A stretch of DNA of 64,000 bases from a gamma proteobacterium symbiont of Ctena orbiculata (lineage in GTDB: Bacteria; Pseudomonadota; Gammaproteobacteria; Chromatiales; Chromatiaceae), in the NCBI GenBank assembly GCA_003058495.1, contig QBVC01000023.1:112155-176154 (forward strand), read 5' to 3'. Position numbers and translations under genes: made by a program. Positions 8,483 to 18,302 of the stretch are shown piece by piece. The notes beneath the pieces were generated by a model. The model was not told where the DNA came from. It saw only the letters and a list, made by a program, of their open reading frames with translations, and made no database searches. Position 1 is the stretch's first letter; each line of letters starts with the position of its first letter.

Positions 8483-10186
8483 ATGCGAATCCTGTTTCTC
8501 ACCCACGCCTTCAACAGCCTCACCCAGCGGCTCCACGTGGAGTTGCGTGCCCTGGGTCACGAGGTGTCGGTGGAGTTCGATATCAACGATGCGGTGGCCC
8601 TGGAGGCGGTGGGGCTTCACCAGCCCGACCTGATCATCGCACCCTTTCTCAAGCGGGCGATACCCGAAGCGATCTGGCGCAACCATCTCTGTCTGGTTGT
8701 GCATCCCGGGATTCGCGGCGACCGCGGACCCTCGGCCCTCGACTGGGCCATCCTCAAGGGTGAGAGACGCTGGGGGGTTACCGTGCTTCAGGCCAATGGC
8801 GAGATGGATGCGGGGGATATCTGGGCCAGTGTCGAGTTCGAGATGCGGGAGGCGACCAAGGGGAGTCTCTACCGCAACGAGGTCACCGAGGCGGCCGTGG
8901 TGGCCGTGAAACAGGCCGTGGAGAGATTTCAGACAGGGGGGTATCAACCCCAACCACTGAAACAGATCGATCCCTCGGGCCTTGGTAGATGGCGGCGCCT
9001 GGTCAAGCAGGATGACAGGGCCATCGACTGGGAGAAGGATACAACCGCGCGCATCCTGCGCAAGATCCGCAGCGCCGATGGCATGCCGGGGGTGCAGGAC
9101 AGTCTCTTCGGTCGCCAGTGCTATCTCTACGATGCCAGACCGGAAAGGGTATTGAAGGGCACTCCCGGAGAACCCATCGCCCGCTGCGGCGGGGCGATCT
9201 GCCGTGCCACCATCGACGGCGCGGTCTGGATAGGCCATCTGCGGGAGAAGCGGGGCGAGCATCCGTTCAAGCTTCCCGCTACCCGTCTGCTGGCGGCCGA
9301 GGCCGCTGCCCTGCCGGAGATCGCGGCGGACGAGGCGTCAGGCTACCGGGAGATCCGGTACCAGGAGGAGGCGGGTGTGGGACTGCTCCATTTCCCCTTC
9401 TACAACGGCGCCATGAGCACCGCCCAATGCGAGGCCCTGCTGGCCGCCTTCCGCGAGGCGAAGCGCCGCGATACCCGGGTGATTCTGCTGCTGGGGGGGG
9501 CGGACTACTGGTCCAACGGTATGCACCTGAATCTGATCGAGGCCGCATCCAGCGCCGCCGACGAGTCCTGGCGCAACATCAACGCCATCGACGATCTTGC
9601 CCGCGAGATCATCGAGACCGAAAGCCACCTCACGGTTGCCGCCCTGCAGGGCAACGCGGGTGCCGGGGGTGTCTTTCTGGCCCGGGCCGCCGACGAGGTA
9701 TGGGCCCGACGCGGGGTGATTCTCAATCCCCACTACAAGGATATGGGCAATCTTTTCGGATCGGAGTATTGGACCTATCTCCTGCCAGGCTGCAGCGGCG
9801 ACGAGCGCGCGGCCAGGATTGCCGAGACCCGCCTGCCCATGGGGGTCGACGAGGCCGTGGCGTTGAATTTGATCGATAGGGTGATCGACGGCCCGGTCAA
9901 CGGCTTTGTTTCCCATGTCCGCCGGCTGGCAAGCGGGATGATCCGTACCCCGGCCTTCTCTGAACGTCTACATTATAAGAATGCGCGAAGGCAGGCCGAC
10001 GAGGCGGTCAAACCGCTGGCCCGCTATCGCGAGGAGGAACTTGAACAGATGAAACGAAACTTTTACGGATTCGATCCGAGCTACCATGTTGCGCGCTATA
10101 ACTTTGTCTACAAGGTGCCGAAGTCGCGCACCCCGCTGACCCTCGCCAACCATCGTTGGGCAAAGCCGTTCAGGAGGGTGTCATGA
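8483..10186 (+). CDS. hypX: Hydrogenase maturation protein HypX/HoxX (CO-ligand synthesis)
   Basis: A 567-residue two-domain protein. Residues about 1-270 resemble formyl-tetrahydrofolate transferases and hydrolases (HPGIRGDRGPSALDWAI at about 75-91, with the binding-site residues of the family). Residues about 285-510 form an enoyl-CoA-hydratase/crotonase-like domain (GNAGAGGVFLARAADEVWAR). HypX makes the active-site CO from formyl-tetrahydrofolate and is found in organisms that mature NiFe hydrogenases in oxygen. The stop overlaps the hoxA start by four bases, linking maturation and regulation in one transcript. Confidence 0.95.
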   Translation: MRILFLTHAFNSLTQRLHVELRALGHEVSVEFDINDAVALEAVGLHQPDLIIAPFLKRAIPEAIWRNHLCLVVHPGIRGDRGPSALDWAILKGERRWGVTVLQANGEMDAGDIWASVEFEMREATKGSLYRNEVTEAAVVAVKQAVERFQTGGYQPQPLKQIDPSGLGRWRRLVKQDDRAIDWEKDTTARILRKIRSADGMPGVQDSLFGRQCYLYDARPERVLKGTPGEPIARCGGAICRATIDGAVWIGHLREKRGEHPFKLPATRLLAAEAAALPEIAADEASGYREIRYQEEAGVGLLHFPFYNGAMSTAQCEALLAAFREAKRRDTRVILLLGGADYWSNGMHLNLIEAASSAADESWRNINAIDDLAREIIETESHLTVAALQGNAGAGGVFLARAADEVWARRGVILNPHYKDMGNLFGSEYWTYLLPGCSGDERAARIAETRLPMGVDEAVALNLIDRVIDGPVNGFVSHVRRLASGMIRTPAFSERLHYKNARRQADEAVKPLARYREEELEQMKRNFYGFDPSYHVARYNFVYKVPKSRTPLTLANHRWAKPFRRVS

Positions 10187-11670
10187 GCAACCAGCCCACG
10201 GTACTGATCGTCGATGACGAGGTGCGCAGCCTGGAGACCCTGCAGCGCATCCTGGAGGACGAGTTCGACGTCAGGACGGCGGAGAATGTGGCCGAGGCGC
10301 GTAAAATCCTCGAGACCGACTGGGTGCAGATCATCCTCTGCGACCAGCGTATGCCGGAGATCACCGGGGTGGAGTTCCTCAAACAGGTGCGGGAGCAGTG
10401 GCCCGAGGTGATCCGCATGATCATCTCCGGCTATACCGACTCCGAGGATATCATCAGCGCAGTCAACGAAGCGGGCATCTATCAGTTCGTCACCAAGCCC
10501 TGGCATCCCGACAGGCTGATCCTGCTGCTGAAGAACGCCGCCGAGCTCTTCGAACTGCAGCGCAAGAACGAAATCCTCTCGGTGGAGCTGAAGATGTCGC
10601 CGAGCCGCCTGCAGTCCGCCATGGACCAGAAGCGCAAGCGACTGCGCGACGATTATCAGTGCGATGACCAGATCGTGCGCAGCCCGGAGAGCGGTATGAA
10701 CCAGGTGTGCGAGAAGGTGCGCCGGGTTTCGCCCTATGACGTCTCGGTGCTGCTGACCGGCGAGTCGGGCACCGGCAAGGAGCTGGCGGCCAGGGCGCTC
10801 CACTACAACAGTCAACGCTGGGATCAGCCCTTTGTGGTGGAGAACTGCGGCGCCCTGCCTGACGAGCTGCTGGAGAGCGAACTCTTCGGCTACAAGAAAG
10901 GGGCCTTCACCGGCGCCGTGGAGGATCGCGCGGGGATCTTCGAACGCGCCAACGGCGGCACGGTGTTCCTCGATGAGATCGGCGAGGTCTCGCCCGCCTT
11001 TCAGGTGAAACTGCTGCGGGTGTTGCAGGAGGGCGAGATACGCCCCCTGGGCAGCAGCCAGACACGCCAGGTGGATGTACGCATCATCGCCGCCACCAAC
11101 CGGGACCTGGAACAGGAGGTGCGCGAGGGGCGTTTTCGCGAGGACCTCTACTACCGGCTTGCCACCGTCACCATCCAACTGCCGGCCCTGCGCGAGCGCA
11201 GGATGGATATCCCGCTGATCGCCATGTCGATCCTTGACGCCTCGATGGGACAACTGGGCAAGCCGGTGACGGGATTTACCGACGAGGCCCTGGCTTGCAT
11301 GCAGGCCTATCATTGGCCGGGAAACGTCCGCGAGCTGCAGAACGAGATACGCCATATGCTGGTGATGAGTGACAGCGAGCTGTTGAGCGCCGACCTGCTG
11401 TCGCCGAGGGTGCTGCAGGCAGCGCCGGAGGAGGACGAGGCCGACCTCAAGTTGATGAACGACCTGGAGGGTACCCTCAAGGAGCGGGTCGAATCGCTGG
11501 AGGCACGCATCCTCAAGGAGTGCCTGATCCGCAATCGCTGGAACAAGAGCCAGGCGGCGAAGGAGCTCGGCCTCTCGCGGGTTGGCCTGCGCAGCAAGTT
11601 GGAGCGTTATGGGCTCGAGAAGATCGAGCAGTTGCCTGAAGGCGAATATCAGTCCGCAAATGAACGCTAA
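10183..11670 (+). CDS. hoxA: NtrC-family response regulator HoxA/HupR
   Basis: A 495-residue regulator of hydrogenase genes. It has a receiver domain with Asp54 and Lys105 (VTKPW), a sigma-54 AAA domain with Walker A GESGTGKE (193-200), the GAFTGA loop (240-245) and Walker [10 protein letters not shown] (about 260), and a C-terminal Fis-type helix-turn-helix ([19 protein letters not shown]). HoxA/HupR proteins are unusual because the unphosphorylated form activates transcription. ATG 10183 overlaps the hypX stop. The last five residues (SANER) and the stop codon are encoded by a dispersed intergenic repeat, so the native C-terminus has probably been replaced. Confidence 0.94.
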   Translation: MSNQPTVLIVDDEVRSLETLQRILEDEFDVRTAENVAEARKILETDWVQIILCDQRMPEITGVEFLKQVREQWPEVIRMIISGYTDSEDIISAVNEAGIYQFVTKPWHPDRLILLLKNAAELFELQRKNEILSVELKMSPSRLQSAMDQKRKRLRDDYQCDDQIVRSPESGMNQVCEKVRRVSPYDVSVLLTGESGTGKELAARALHYNSQRWDQPFVVENCGALPDELLESELFGYKKGAFTGAVEDRAGIFERANGGTVFLDEIGEVSPAFQVKLLRVLQEGEIRPLGSSQTRQVDVRIIAATNRDLEQEVREGRFREDLYYRLATVTIQLPALRERRMDIPLIAMSILDASMGQLGKPVTGFTDEALACMQAYHWPGNVRELQNEIRHMLVMSDSELLSADLLSPRVLQAAPEEDEADLKLMNDLEGTLKERVESLEARILKECLIRNRWNKSQAAKELGLSRVGLRSKLERYGLEKIEQLPEGEYQSANER

Positions 11671-11902
11671 TGAACGCAAATGTTTGAAGGGTGTATCGGC
11701 TTTTCTCGTTCCCACGCTCCTGCGTGGGAATGCAGGCTTCAGTGCAATGACAGATCGAGGTATGGATTCCCACGGTGGACCGTGGGAACCAGAAGAAGGG
11801 AGAGTCTATCGGTGCGGCTTGCCGCACCATCAAAGAATATGCAGAAAGACGTACACACTCCAATGAAACCATTTATGTTCATGTGCGTTCATTTGCGGAC
11901 TC
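11651..11902. repeat. Mosaic intergenic repeat block 4 (hoxA-hoxJ gap)
   Basis: A direct AGTCCGCAAATGAACGC copy (11651-11682) overlaps the end of hoxA, and an inverted copy (11871-11902) ends 18 bp before hoxJ. Inside are the GTTCCCACG...CGTGGGAA pair (11709-11732 and 11766-11791) and a GGTGCGGCTTGCCGCACC palindrome (11811-11828). The layout (outer inverted repeats, two inner hairpins, one palindrome) closely follows block 2. Confidence 0.85.
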
Positions 11903-11920
11903 ACTAAACAGGGAGCAGTC

Positions 11921-13291
11921 ATGGTTGAGACAAAAACCCACCTCAAGAGCAGCCTGATCGACAAGGTCGGCATGGATGAACCTTTGCAGCTCAACGAGAC
12001 CACGGAAAGCGCCTGGATCGAAGTCATCAAGAAGATGGATAAGGTCTATGCAGACCTGGTTCATTACCAGGTGGAGCTGGAGCAGAAGAACGCCGAACTA
12101 GAGGAGGCACAGCAGTTCATACGCAGCGTCCTCGAATCGATGACGGAGATATTGATCGTCTGCGACACCCGTGGCCGGATCCTGCAGGTCAATCAGGCAC
12201 TGGAGAATCTGACGGGTAAGCTGGAGGGCGAATGGCTGAACCGCCCCTTCAATGAGCTGTTCGGTCTCGAGTCACAACCCCTGGTCGAGCAGTTCTCGGA
12301 AAAGCTGGGTAACGACGCCATCGTCGATTGCGAGGTCAACCTGCTGACCCGGGAGGGCGCTACGATGCCGTTGGCGATGAACTGCTCCTCCCGCTACGAC
12401 GTCAAGGGTAAACTCTTGGGCATGGTGCTGATCGGGCGTCCGGTCGGAGAGCTGCGTCGCGCCTATGAGGCGTTGAACAAGGCCCATATCGACCTCAAGC
12501 AGACCCAGGAGCACCTGGTTCACTCCGAGAAGATGGCCTCCCTGGGCCGCCTGGTGGCCGGGGTGGCCCACGAGTTGAACAATCCCATCAGCGTGGTCTT
12601 CGGCAATATGCATGCGCTGAAGCGATACGGGGTACGCATCAACGACTATATCGCGGACGTGGGAGAGCATCTGGAGCCGGAGCTGCATCGGGAATTGAGA
12701 GAGAAATACCGCATCGACAAGATCGAATCGGATATGGGGCCGTTGATCGCCGGTACCATGGAGGGCGCGGAACGGATCAGCAACATCGTCCTCGATCTGC
12801 GCCGTTACTCGGGGATACAGAAGGAGCAGCCGGAACCCTTCGAACTCAAACATGTGGTGATGACCGCGACCGAGTGGGTGATCAAGGCGACCAGGGAGAA
12901 GCCGGAGGTGAATTATGAGCTGGCTGAGAGCTGCGTGGTCAGGGGACGCCAGGGCCAGGTGCATCAGATCCTGATCAATCTGATCCAGAACGCCCTCGAC
13001 GTGATGGAGGATCAGAAAAAGAAGCAGCTCACCATAAGTTGTGACAAGGACGATAAGGATGTCATGATTCGGGTTCAGGACAGCGGGCCTGGTATCGCGG
13101 AGGATGAGATGGTTAAACTCTTCGATCCCTTTTACACCACCAAGGAGGTGGGCAAGGGTACCGGATTGGGTCTCTATATCAGTTATGGCCTGGCACAGGA
13201 TATGGGGGGCGACCTGGCGGCCGAAAACAGTAGCGAGGGGGGTGCCGTCTTTACCTTGACGCTGCCGTTGAGGGCGAAAGCCGATGCATGA
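11921..13291 (+). CDS. hoxJ: Hydrogen-responsive sensor histidine kinase HoxJ/HupT
   Basis: A 456-residue soluble kinase with no membrane segment. It has an N-terminal coiled region, a PAS domain (about 68-175), the phospho-acceptor box VAGVAHELNNP with His217, and an ATPase domain with QILINLIQNALD (N box), DSGPGIAEDE (G1) and GKGTGLGLYIS (G2). HoxJ/HupT phosphorylates HoxA/HupR in the absence of H2 and is held in check by the HoxBC sensor when H2 is bound. The stop overlaps the hoxB start by eight bases. Confidence 0.93.
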   Translation: MVETKTHLKSSLIDKVGMDEPLQLNETTESAWIEVIKKMDKVYADLVHYQVELEQKNAELEEAQQFIRSVLESMTEILIVCDTRGRILQVNQALENLTGKLEGEWLNRPFNELFGLESQPLVEQFSEKLGNDAIVDCEVNLLTREGATMPLAMNCSSRYDVKGKLLGMVLIGRPVGELRRAYEALNKAHIDLKQTQEHLVHSEKMASLGRLVAGVAHELNNPISVVFGNMHALKRYGVRINDYIADVGEHLEPELHRELREKYRIDKIESDMGPLIAGTMEGAERISNIVLDLRRYSGIQKEQPEPFELKHVVMTATEWVIKATREKPEVNYELAESCVVRGRQGQVHQILINLIQNALDVMEDQKKKQLTISCDKDDKDVMIRVQDSGPGIAEDEMVKLFDPFYTTKEVGKGTGLGLYISYGLAQDMGGDLAAENSSEGGAVFTLTLPLRAKADA

Positions 13292-14303
13292 AGCGGATCG
13301 TCAACCGCTGAATCTGCTCTGGCTGCAGTCGGGGGGGTGCGGAGGCTGCACACTCTCACTGTTCTGCGCCGAGGGCCCCGATCTCTTCACCCTGCTCGAG
13401 GGCGCCGGTATCCATATCCTCTGGCATCCCTCCATCAGTGAGGCATCGGGATCTGAATTCATCGAACTGCTCGAGCGTATCATCGAGGGTGATCTGCGTC
13501 TCGATCTGCTCTGTCTCGAGGGTTCCGTGGTCCGCGGGCCCAACGGCAGTGGCCTGTTTCACCGCCTTGCCGGTACGGGCGAGCCGATGATGAAATGGGT
13601 GGAGCGGCTTGCCGCGGTGGCCGGCCATGTGGTCGCGGTGGGGAGCTGCGCCGCCTACGGCGGTATCACCGCTGCGGGGGGGAACCCCAGCGAATCCTGT
13701 GGACTGCAATATGACGAGACGGTGGACGGTGGCTTGTTGGGCGCTGAGTTTTCGGATAGGCATGACCTGCCGGTGATCAATATCGCCGGTTGTCCGGTTC
13801 ACCCCAACTGGGTGACCGAGACCCTGTTGCAGCTCGCCGCCGGTGAGTTGCGAAAGGAGCATCTCGACGAGTGGGGGCGGCCGCGCAGCTATGCCGACCA
13901 CCTGGTCCATCACGGCTGCACCCGCAACGAGTTCTACGAATACAAGGCGAGCGCGGAAAAGCCCTCCGACCTGGGATGCATGATGGAGCATATGGGTTGT
14001 CTCGGCACCCAGGCCCATGCCGACTGCAATACCCGGCTCTGGAACGGGGAGGGTTCCTGTCTGCGCGGCGGCTATGCCTGCATCAACTGCACCGCGCCGG
14101 GTTTCGAGGAACCGGGCCACCCCTTCACCGAAACACCGAAGATCGCCGGTATCCCGGTGGGCCTGCCCACCGATATGCCCAAGGCCTGGTTTGTCGCCCT
14201 GGCATCCCTCTCCAAGGCGGCGACACCCAATCGCCTGAAGGAGAATGCGGTGGCGGATCATATCCGGGTGCCGCCGAGACGGCGACCGGGTGGTAAATCG
14301 TGA
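13284..14303 (+). CDS. hoxB: Regulatory (H2-sensing) NiFe hydrogenase small subunit
   Basis: A 339-residue small subunit. Iron-sulfur cluster ligands are visible: Cys19 and Cys22 (SGGCGGC), VGSCAAYGG, AGCPVHPNW and the HHGCTRNEFYEY...GCMMEHMGCLGTQAHADC region. It has no Tat signal; the cluster ligands begin within 20 residues of the start. That is the mark of cytoplasmic HoxB/HupU sensors as opposed to exported uptake hydrogenases. It follows the kinase and precedes the large subunit with a four-base overlap. Confidence 0.94.
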   Translation: MHEADRQPLNLLWLQSGGCGGCTLSLFCAEGPDLFTLLEGAGIHILWHPSISEASGSEFIELLERIIEGDLRLDLLCLEGSVVRGPNGSGLFHRLAGTGEPMMKWVERLAAVAGHVVAVGSCAAYGGITAAGGNPSESCGLQYDETVDGGLLGAEFSDRHDLPVINIAGCPVHPNWVTETLLQLAAGELRKEHLDEWGRPRSYADHLVHHGCTRNEFYEYKASAEKPSDLGCMMEHMGCLGTQAHADCNTRLWNGEGSCLRGGYACINCTAPGFEEPGHPFTETPKIAGIPVGLPTDMPKAWFVALASLSKAATPNRLKENAVADHIRVPPRRRPGGKS

Positions 14304-15748
14304 GTCGCCGTATTGTCGGTCCCATCAACCGGGTGGAGGGCGATCTGGAGGTGGAGCTGGAGATCGAGCACGACAGGGTCAAATCGGCCCGGGTATCCTC
14401 ATCCCTCTATCGCGGCTTCGAGCAGATGCTCCAGGGCAAGGAGCCGGGGGATGCCCTGGTCTACACGCCGAGGATCTGCGGCATCTGCTCCGTCTCCCAG
14501 TCGGTGGCGTCGGCCCAGGCGCTGGCGGACCTGCAGGGTGTGACGCCACCGCCCAACGGTGAGCTGGCGATCAACCTGATCCTGGCGAATGAGAACCTGG
14601 CCGATCACCTGACCCACTTCTACCTCTTCTTCATGCCCGATTTCGCCCGTGAGACCTATCGCGACGAGCCTTGGTACCCGATGATCGAATCGCGCTTCAG
14701 GGCGCAGACAGGCAGCGCCGCCAGGGAGGTGTTGCCGGCCCGGGCGCAGTTCATGCACCTGATGGGGCTGTTGGCGGGCAAGTGGCCCCACAGCCTGGCG
14801 ATCCAACCCGGGGGCACCACCCGCGCCGTGGAGATGCAGGAGCGGGCAAGGCTGCAGGCAATCATATTCGGCTTTCGGCGCTTTCTCGAGACCACCCTGT
14901 TTGGCGATAGCCTTGCGCATATCGCCGGATTGGATTCGATCGCTGCCCTCGAGGGATGGATCGAAGCCCGCGATCCCGATAGCAGCGACTTCAGGCGCTT
15001 CCTCGAGGTGGCCGCTGCCCTCGATCTCCGACTCCTGGGGCGCGGCAACGACCGTTTTATGAGCTACGGTGTCTACCGGCAACAGGATGAGCCCCTGTTC
15101 CGTCAAGGTATCTGGGATGGGGCCGAACAACCCCTGGACACGGCGCTGATCACCGAGGATCTCAGCCACAGCTGGATGGTGCATCAGAAGCACCCCAGGC
15201 ATCCCTTCGACGGCATTACACTACCCGATGCGGATGTGTCCGGGGCCTATAGCTGGTGCAAGGCTCCAAGACTGGATGGACAGGTAGTGGAGGTGGGTGC
15301 TCTGGCGCGGCAGCAGGTGGACGGGCACCCCCTGATCAGGGCCCTGGTCGCCGAGAGCGGCGGCAATGTACGCAACAGGGTGATCGCGCGCCTGTTGGAG
15401 ATTGCCCGGGTGGTGATGCTGATGGAGTCCTGGGTCAGAGAGATAAAACCGGGGGAGGCCATCTGCAACCATAAGCCCTTTCCCGGGGAGGCGCAGGGAT
15501 TCGGCCTGGTGGAGGCGGCCCGCGGCAGTCTGGGTCATTGGATCAAGGTCAAGAATGGCCGCATCCTAAACTATCAGATCGTTGCCCCCACCACCTGGAA
15601 CTTCTCTCCCCGCGACCGTGATGGACAACCTGGCGCCCTTGAGCTTGCGCTTGTGGATGCGCCGTTAAGAGCGGGGGAAAAGGATCCGGTGTCGGTGCAG
15701 CATATCGTCAGGTCATTCGATCCCTGTATGGTCTGTACGGTGCATTAA
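14300..15748 (+). CDS. hoxC: Regulatory (H2-sensing) NiFe hydrogenase large subunit
   Basis: A 482-residue large subunit. The nickel ligands are Cys60/Cys63 (RICGIC) and Cys476/Cys479 (DPCMVC). The protein ends TVH, directly after the position where maturation proteases cut other large subunits, so there is no C-terminal extension to remove; this is typical of sensor hydrogenases HoxC/HupV. It is the last gene of the hydrogenase locus; the next gene is convergent. Confidence 0.95.
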   Translation: MSRRIVGPINRVEGDLEVELEIEHDRVKSARVSSSLYRGFEQMLQGKEPGDALVYTPRICGICSVSQSVASAQALADLQGVTPPPNGELAINLILANENLADHLTHFYLFFMPDFARETYRDEPWYPMIESRFRAQTGSAAREVLPARAQFMHLMGLLAGKWPHSLAIQPGGTTRAVEMQERARLQAIIFGFRRFLETTLFGDSLAHIAGLDSIAALEGWIEARDPDSSDFRRFLEVAAALDLRLLGRGNDRFMSYGVYRQQDEPLFRQGIWDGAEQPLDTALITEDLSHSWMVHQKHPRHPFDGITLPDADVSGAYSWCKAPRLDGQVVEVGALARQQVDGHPLIRALVAESGGNVRNRVIARLLEIARVVMLMESWVREIKPGEAICNHKPFPGEAQGFGLVEAARGSLGHWIKVKNGRILNYQIVAPTTWNFSPRDRDGQPGALELALVDAPLRAGEKDPVSVQHIVRSFDPCMVCTVH

Positions 15749-15839
15749 TCAGGGATAGGCTCGGATACGGTTTTCCCTGCATGCGAAATAGAATAGTGAC
15801 CAGGCAGCTGTGTTCAGTGACAACGACAACTCATCACAA

Positions 15840-17855
15840 TCATTGCTGGATTTCAGCGGCAAGCTGCTGGCTGTCGCCGACAACCCTGTTTCTTCCCGCC
15901 CCCTTGGCAAGGTAGAGTGCACGGTCAGCACTGTCCACCAACTGATCAGAATTTTCGATTTGATCGGAAATCGAGGCAACACCTATACTCACGGTCACTT
16001 CTATCGGCGTCATGGATTCACTGATGGCAATAGACATGGCTTCAATGGTTGAACGCAACTGCTCTGCCCATTGCAGTGCGCCCGCGAGCGATGTTTCGGT
16101 CAGTGCGATCACAAACTCTTCACCGCCATAACGCCCCGCCATGTCCGCGCTGCGCGTTTTTTGGTAAAGCGCCCGTCCAATCTCCTTTAATACTTCATCG
16201 CCGGCTCTATGGCCAAAAGCGTCATTGATCTGTTTAAAGTGATCGATGTCCATAATACACACCGAGAGATCGCGCTTATATCGTTTTGCCTGACTGAATG
16301 TGTGGCCCAAGAGATTTTCTATTTCTCTCCTGTTGAGTAAACCGGTCAGGGCATCATGTGTAGCCTGATGTATCAGCTCTTCCTTCAGCTTTTTGCGTTC
16401 AGATATGTCCTCAAATGCAACGATAACGCCACTGATTTCATCATCCACAATATAGGGGCTGGCAGTATATGCAACAGGCAGTATCGATCCGTCAGAGCGG
16501 CAAAAGAGGTCCTCTTCGATATGGTTGACTCGCTCTTCTTGTAAAACGTTCAGAATCGGACATTCATGTTCGCTTGTGCCGCTTGCATTCAAATGTATCA
16601 AATCATGAATTCTTTGACCCGACAGCATGGCGTATGACCAGCCAAGGAGGCGTTCAGCTTCCGGATTCATGGTGATCAACTTGCCCTCTTTGTCCAACAC
16701 CATCAGGCCCTCCGCAAGTTTTGCGGTGATGGCCCTTTGCCGACGCTCACTCTCTTTTAACGCATTCATGGAAACAAGCTCTCTTTTCCTGGAGCGTCCA
16801 ATGAAATAAGCGGCGAAAAAGGCCAATAGCATCAACAGTGAGAGTAACACCAGGGCCATTCTTACCCGTTTGTTCTGCAGTTTTGTAATCTGCTCCTGCG
16901 GAATTTGGGTTACCACTTTCCAGAAGTAGTCATCCCTGTCTATGTAGGCCGTGCTTTGACCCGATGCGTCAGTCGACCCTGTGCTCGAGATAGAATTGAC
17001 GGATAGCGGATAAACGGTTTTCCAGGTAAAGACACCGGTTGACGTTGTTATCTGTCCGTCATCTGTGTCGGACATTGTCCGCCAGGACTGCGGATACCTG
17101 TTTTCAATTCTCTTGTCGTTCTGTTTGAACATAAAACCCCATTCATCCTCGCTGTGGGCTCCTAACAACCAATAGCCGTCGCGATTCAATAACATGGGAA
17201 TTCCATCCGACCCCGACATTGCACTGGAAAGATCATTAATCAACTCCTTGCCGAAGTAGTTGACCAGAACGATCCCCAACTTTTCTCCTTCGCCATTAAA
17301 TACCGGTGTTCCGATACGAATCATCGGTTTTAACGGGCGTTCGATCACTCCGCGCTCGATATTGAGGTCGAGTGGAGAGATGAAGATCTCTCCTTGGCTC
17401 AGTTTGTAGGTGTCGCTGAAGTAGTAGCGTGTTTTCTTATTCTGTAATCCTTTTTCCGCTACCAGATTACACCTTCCATCCCGGTAGTTGGCGCGAACGC
17501 GCTCGCGCCCCGAGCCATCGATAAAACGAACTTGGTCGTATATGCCTTTCAGGCAGGATGTGTTGAGAAATTCATCGCCAAGATCGTCAAGGGCTTCCTG
17601 CTCACTGCCTTCTCCATATCTCCTGAGGCTGACTGAATTCGCCAGTAACAGGACATCCCTGGCTACGTTGTCGAGTCTCCGCTCGATCAATTTCGCCCCG
17701 AGAAGCGTCTGGCTGCGTTCACGCTCGGTGATGATCTGCAGTTCGGATTGAAAATCGGTGTAGAAAAAGCCGCCAACTATCACTACAAGCAGCGTAGCCA
17801 TGGCAAGTGAAGCGATTAAAAACGGCTTCACGAATGCGGAGTGTAAACCAACCAT
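15840..17855 (-). CDS. Membrane-bound diguanylate cyclase (Cache-PAS-GGDEF)
   Basis: A 671-residue protein. TM1 lies at about residues 8-30, then a periplasmic sensory domain of Cache type (about 35-330), TM2 (MALVLLSLLMLLAFFAAYFI), a PAS/PAC domain (about 370-490) and a C-terminal GGDEF domain. The active site reads GGEEF (about residue 578), with an RxxD inhibitory site (RSAD) exactly five residues upstream. It should therefore make c-di-GMP and be subject to product inhibition. It converges on hoxC. Its ligand cannot be read from sequence. The product would be the input read by LapD in the Lap locus, but no direct link is shown. Confidence 0.92.
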   Translation of the reverse strand: MVGLHSAFVKPFLIASLAMATLLVVIVGGFFYTDFQSELQIITERERSQTLLGAKLIERRLDNVARDVLLLANSVSLRRYGEGSEQEALDDLGDEFLNTSCLKGIYDQVRFIDGSGRERVRANYRDGRCNLVAEKGLQNKKTRYYFSDTYKLSQGEIFISPLDLNIERGVIERPLKPMIRIGTPVFNGEGEKLGIVLVNYFGKELINDLSSAMSGSDGIPMLLNRDGYWLLGAHSEDEWGFMFKQNDKRIENRYPQSWRTMSDTDDGQITTSTGVFTWKTVYPLSVNSISSTGSTDASGQSTAYIDRDDYFWKVVTQIPQEQITKLQNKRVRMALVLLSLLMLLAFFAAYFIGRSRKRELVSMNALKESERRQRAITAKLAEGLMVLDKEGKLITMNPEAERLLGWSYAMLSGQRIHDLIHLNASGTSEHECPILNVLQEERVNHIEEDLFCRSDGSILPVAYTASPYIVDDEISGVIVAFEDISERKKLKEELIHQATHDALTGLLNRREIENLLGHTFSQAKRYKRDLSVCIMDIDHFKQINDAFGHRAGDEVLKEIGRALYQKTRSADMAGRYGGEEFVIALTETSLAGALQWAEQLRSTIEAMSIAISESMTPIEVTVSIGVASISDQIENSDQLVDSADRALYLAKGAGRNRVVGDSQQLAAEIQQ

Positions 17856-18302
17856 ATTGGTCAGGATATATGACGTACTATATTCAATTAACAGTATATA
17901 CCAGACACTCCACCTGGGTAGCGAATGACAGTCCTCAATGCTGGTGGTTTTTTAATATAGACCTTCGGTAAGGTTTTGGATGGGCAAGACTATCGGAATC
18001 GCTGCTTGGCCGGCTCCGGTTATGTGGCTCAGGATTTCCCTGATGCCTTAGTCTTCGCAGATCTCATCGTCTCCGCCTCGTTTTTATTAGTTTGGTTCCC
18101 ACCCGCTGCCCCTCCTGTTTTGGTCGAGTAACGCTGCGTTACTAAGAGCCATTTTACTTATTAAGTAGCGTATAGCGATACTATAAGACCATGATAATGG
18201 GACTATATATTTAATAGTGTATAAATATAATCCTCTCCTCTACTGTTGACCTATCTCCATCGCGGAGAGCAACACTGATTTGTCAATAAATGGAGCACTA
18301 TT
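17856..18302. other. 447-bp divergent intergenic region without a gene
   Basis: This region lies between the divergent cyclase gene and the VIT/VWA gene and should hold both promoters. It is A/T-rich near 18180-18235. A short perfect inverted repeat AGTAACG-CTG-CGTTACT lies at about 18127-18143. No coding frame or known element was recognised in it. Confidence 0.5.
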
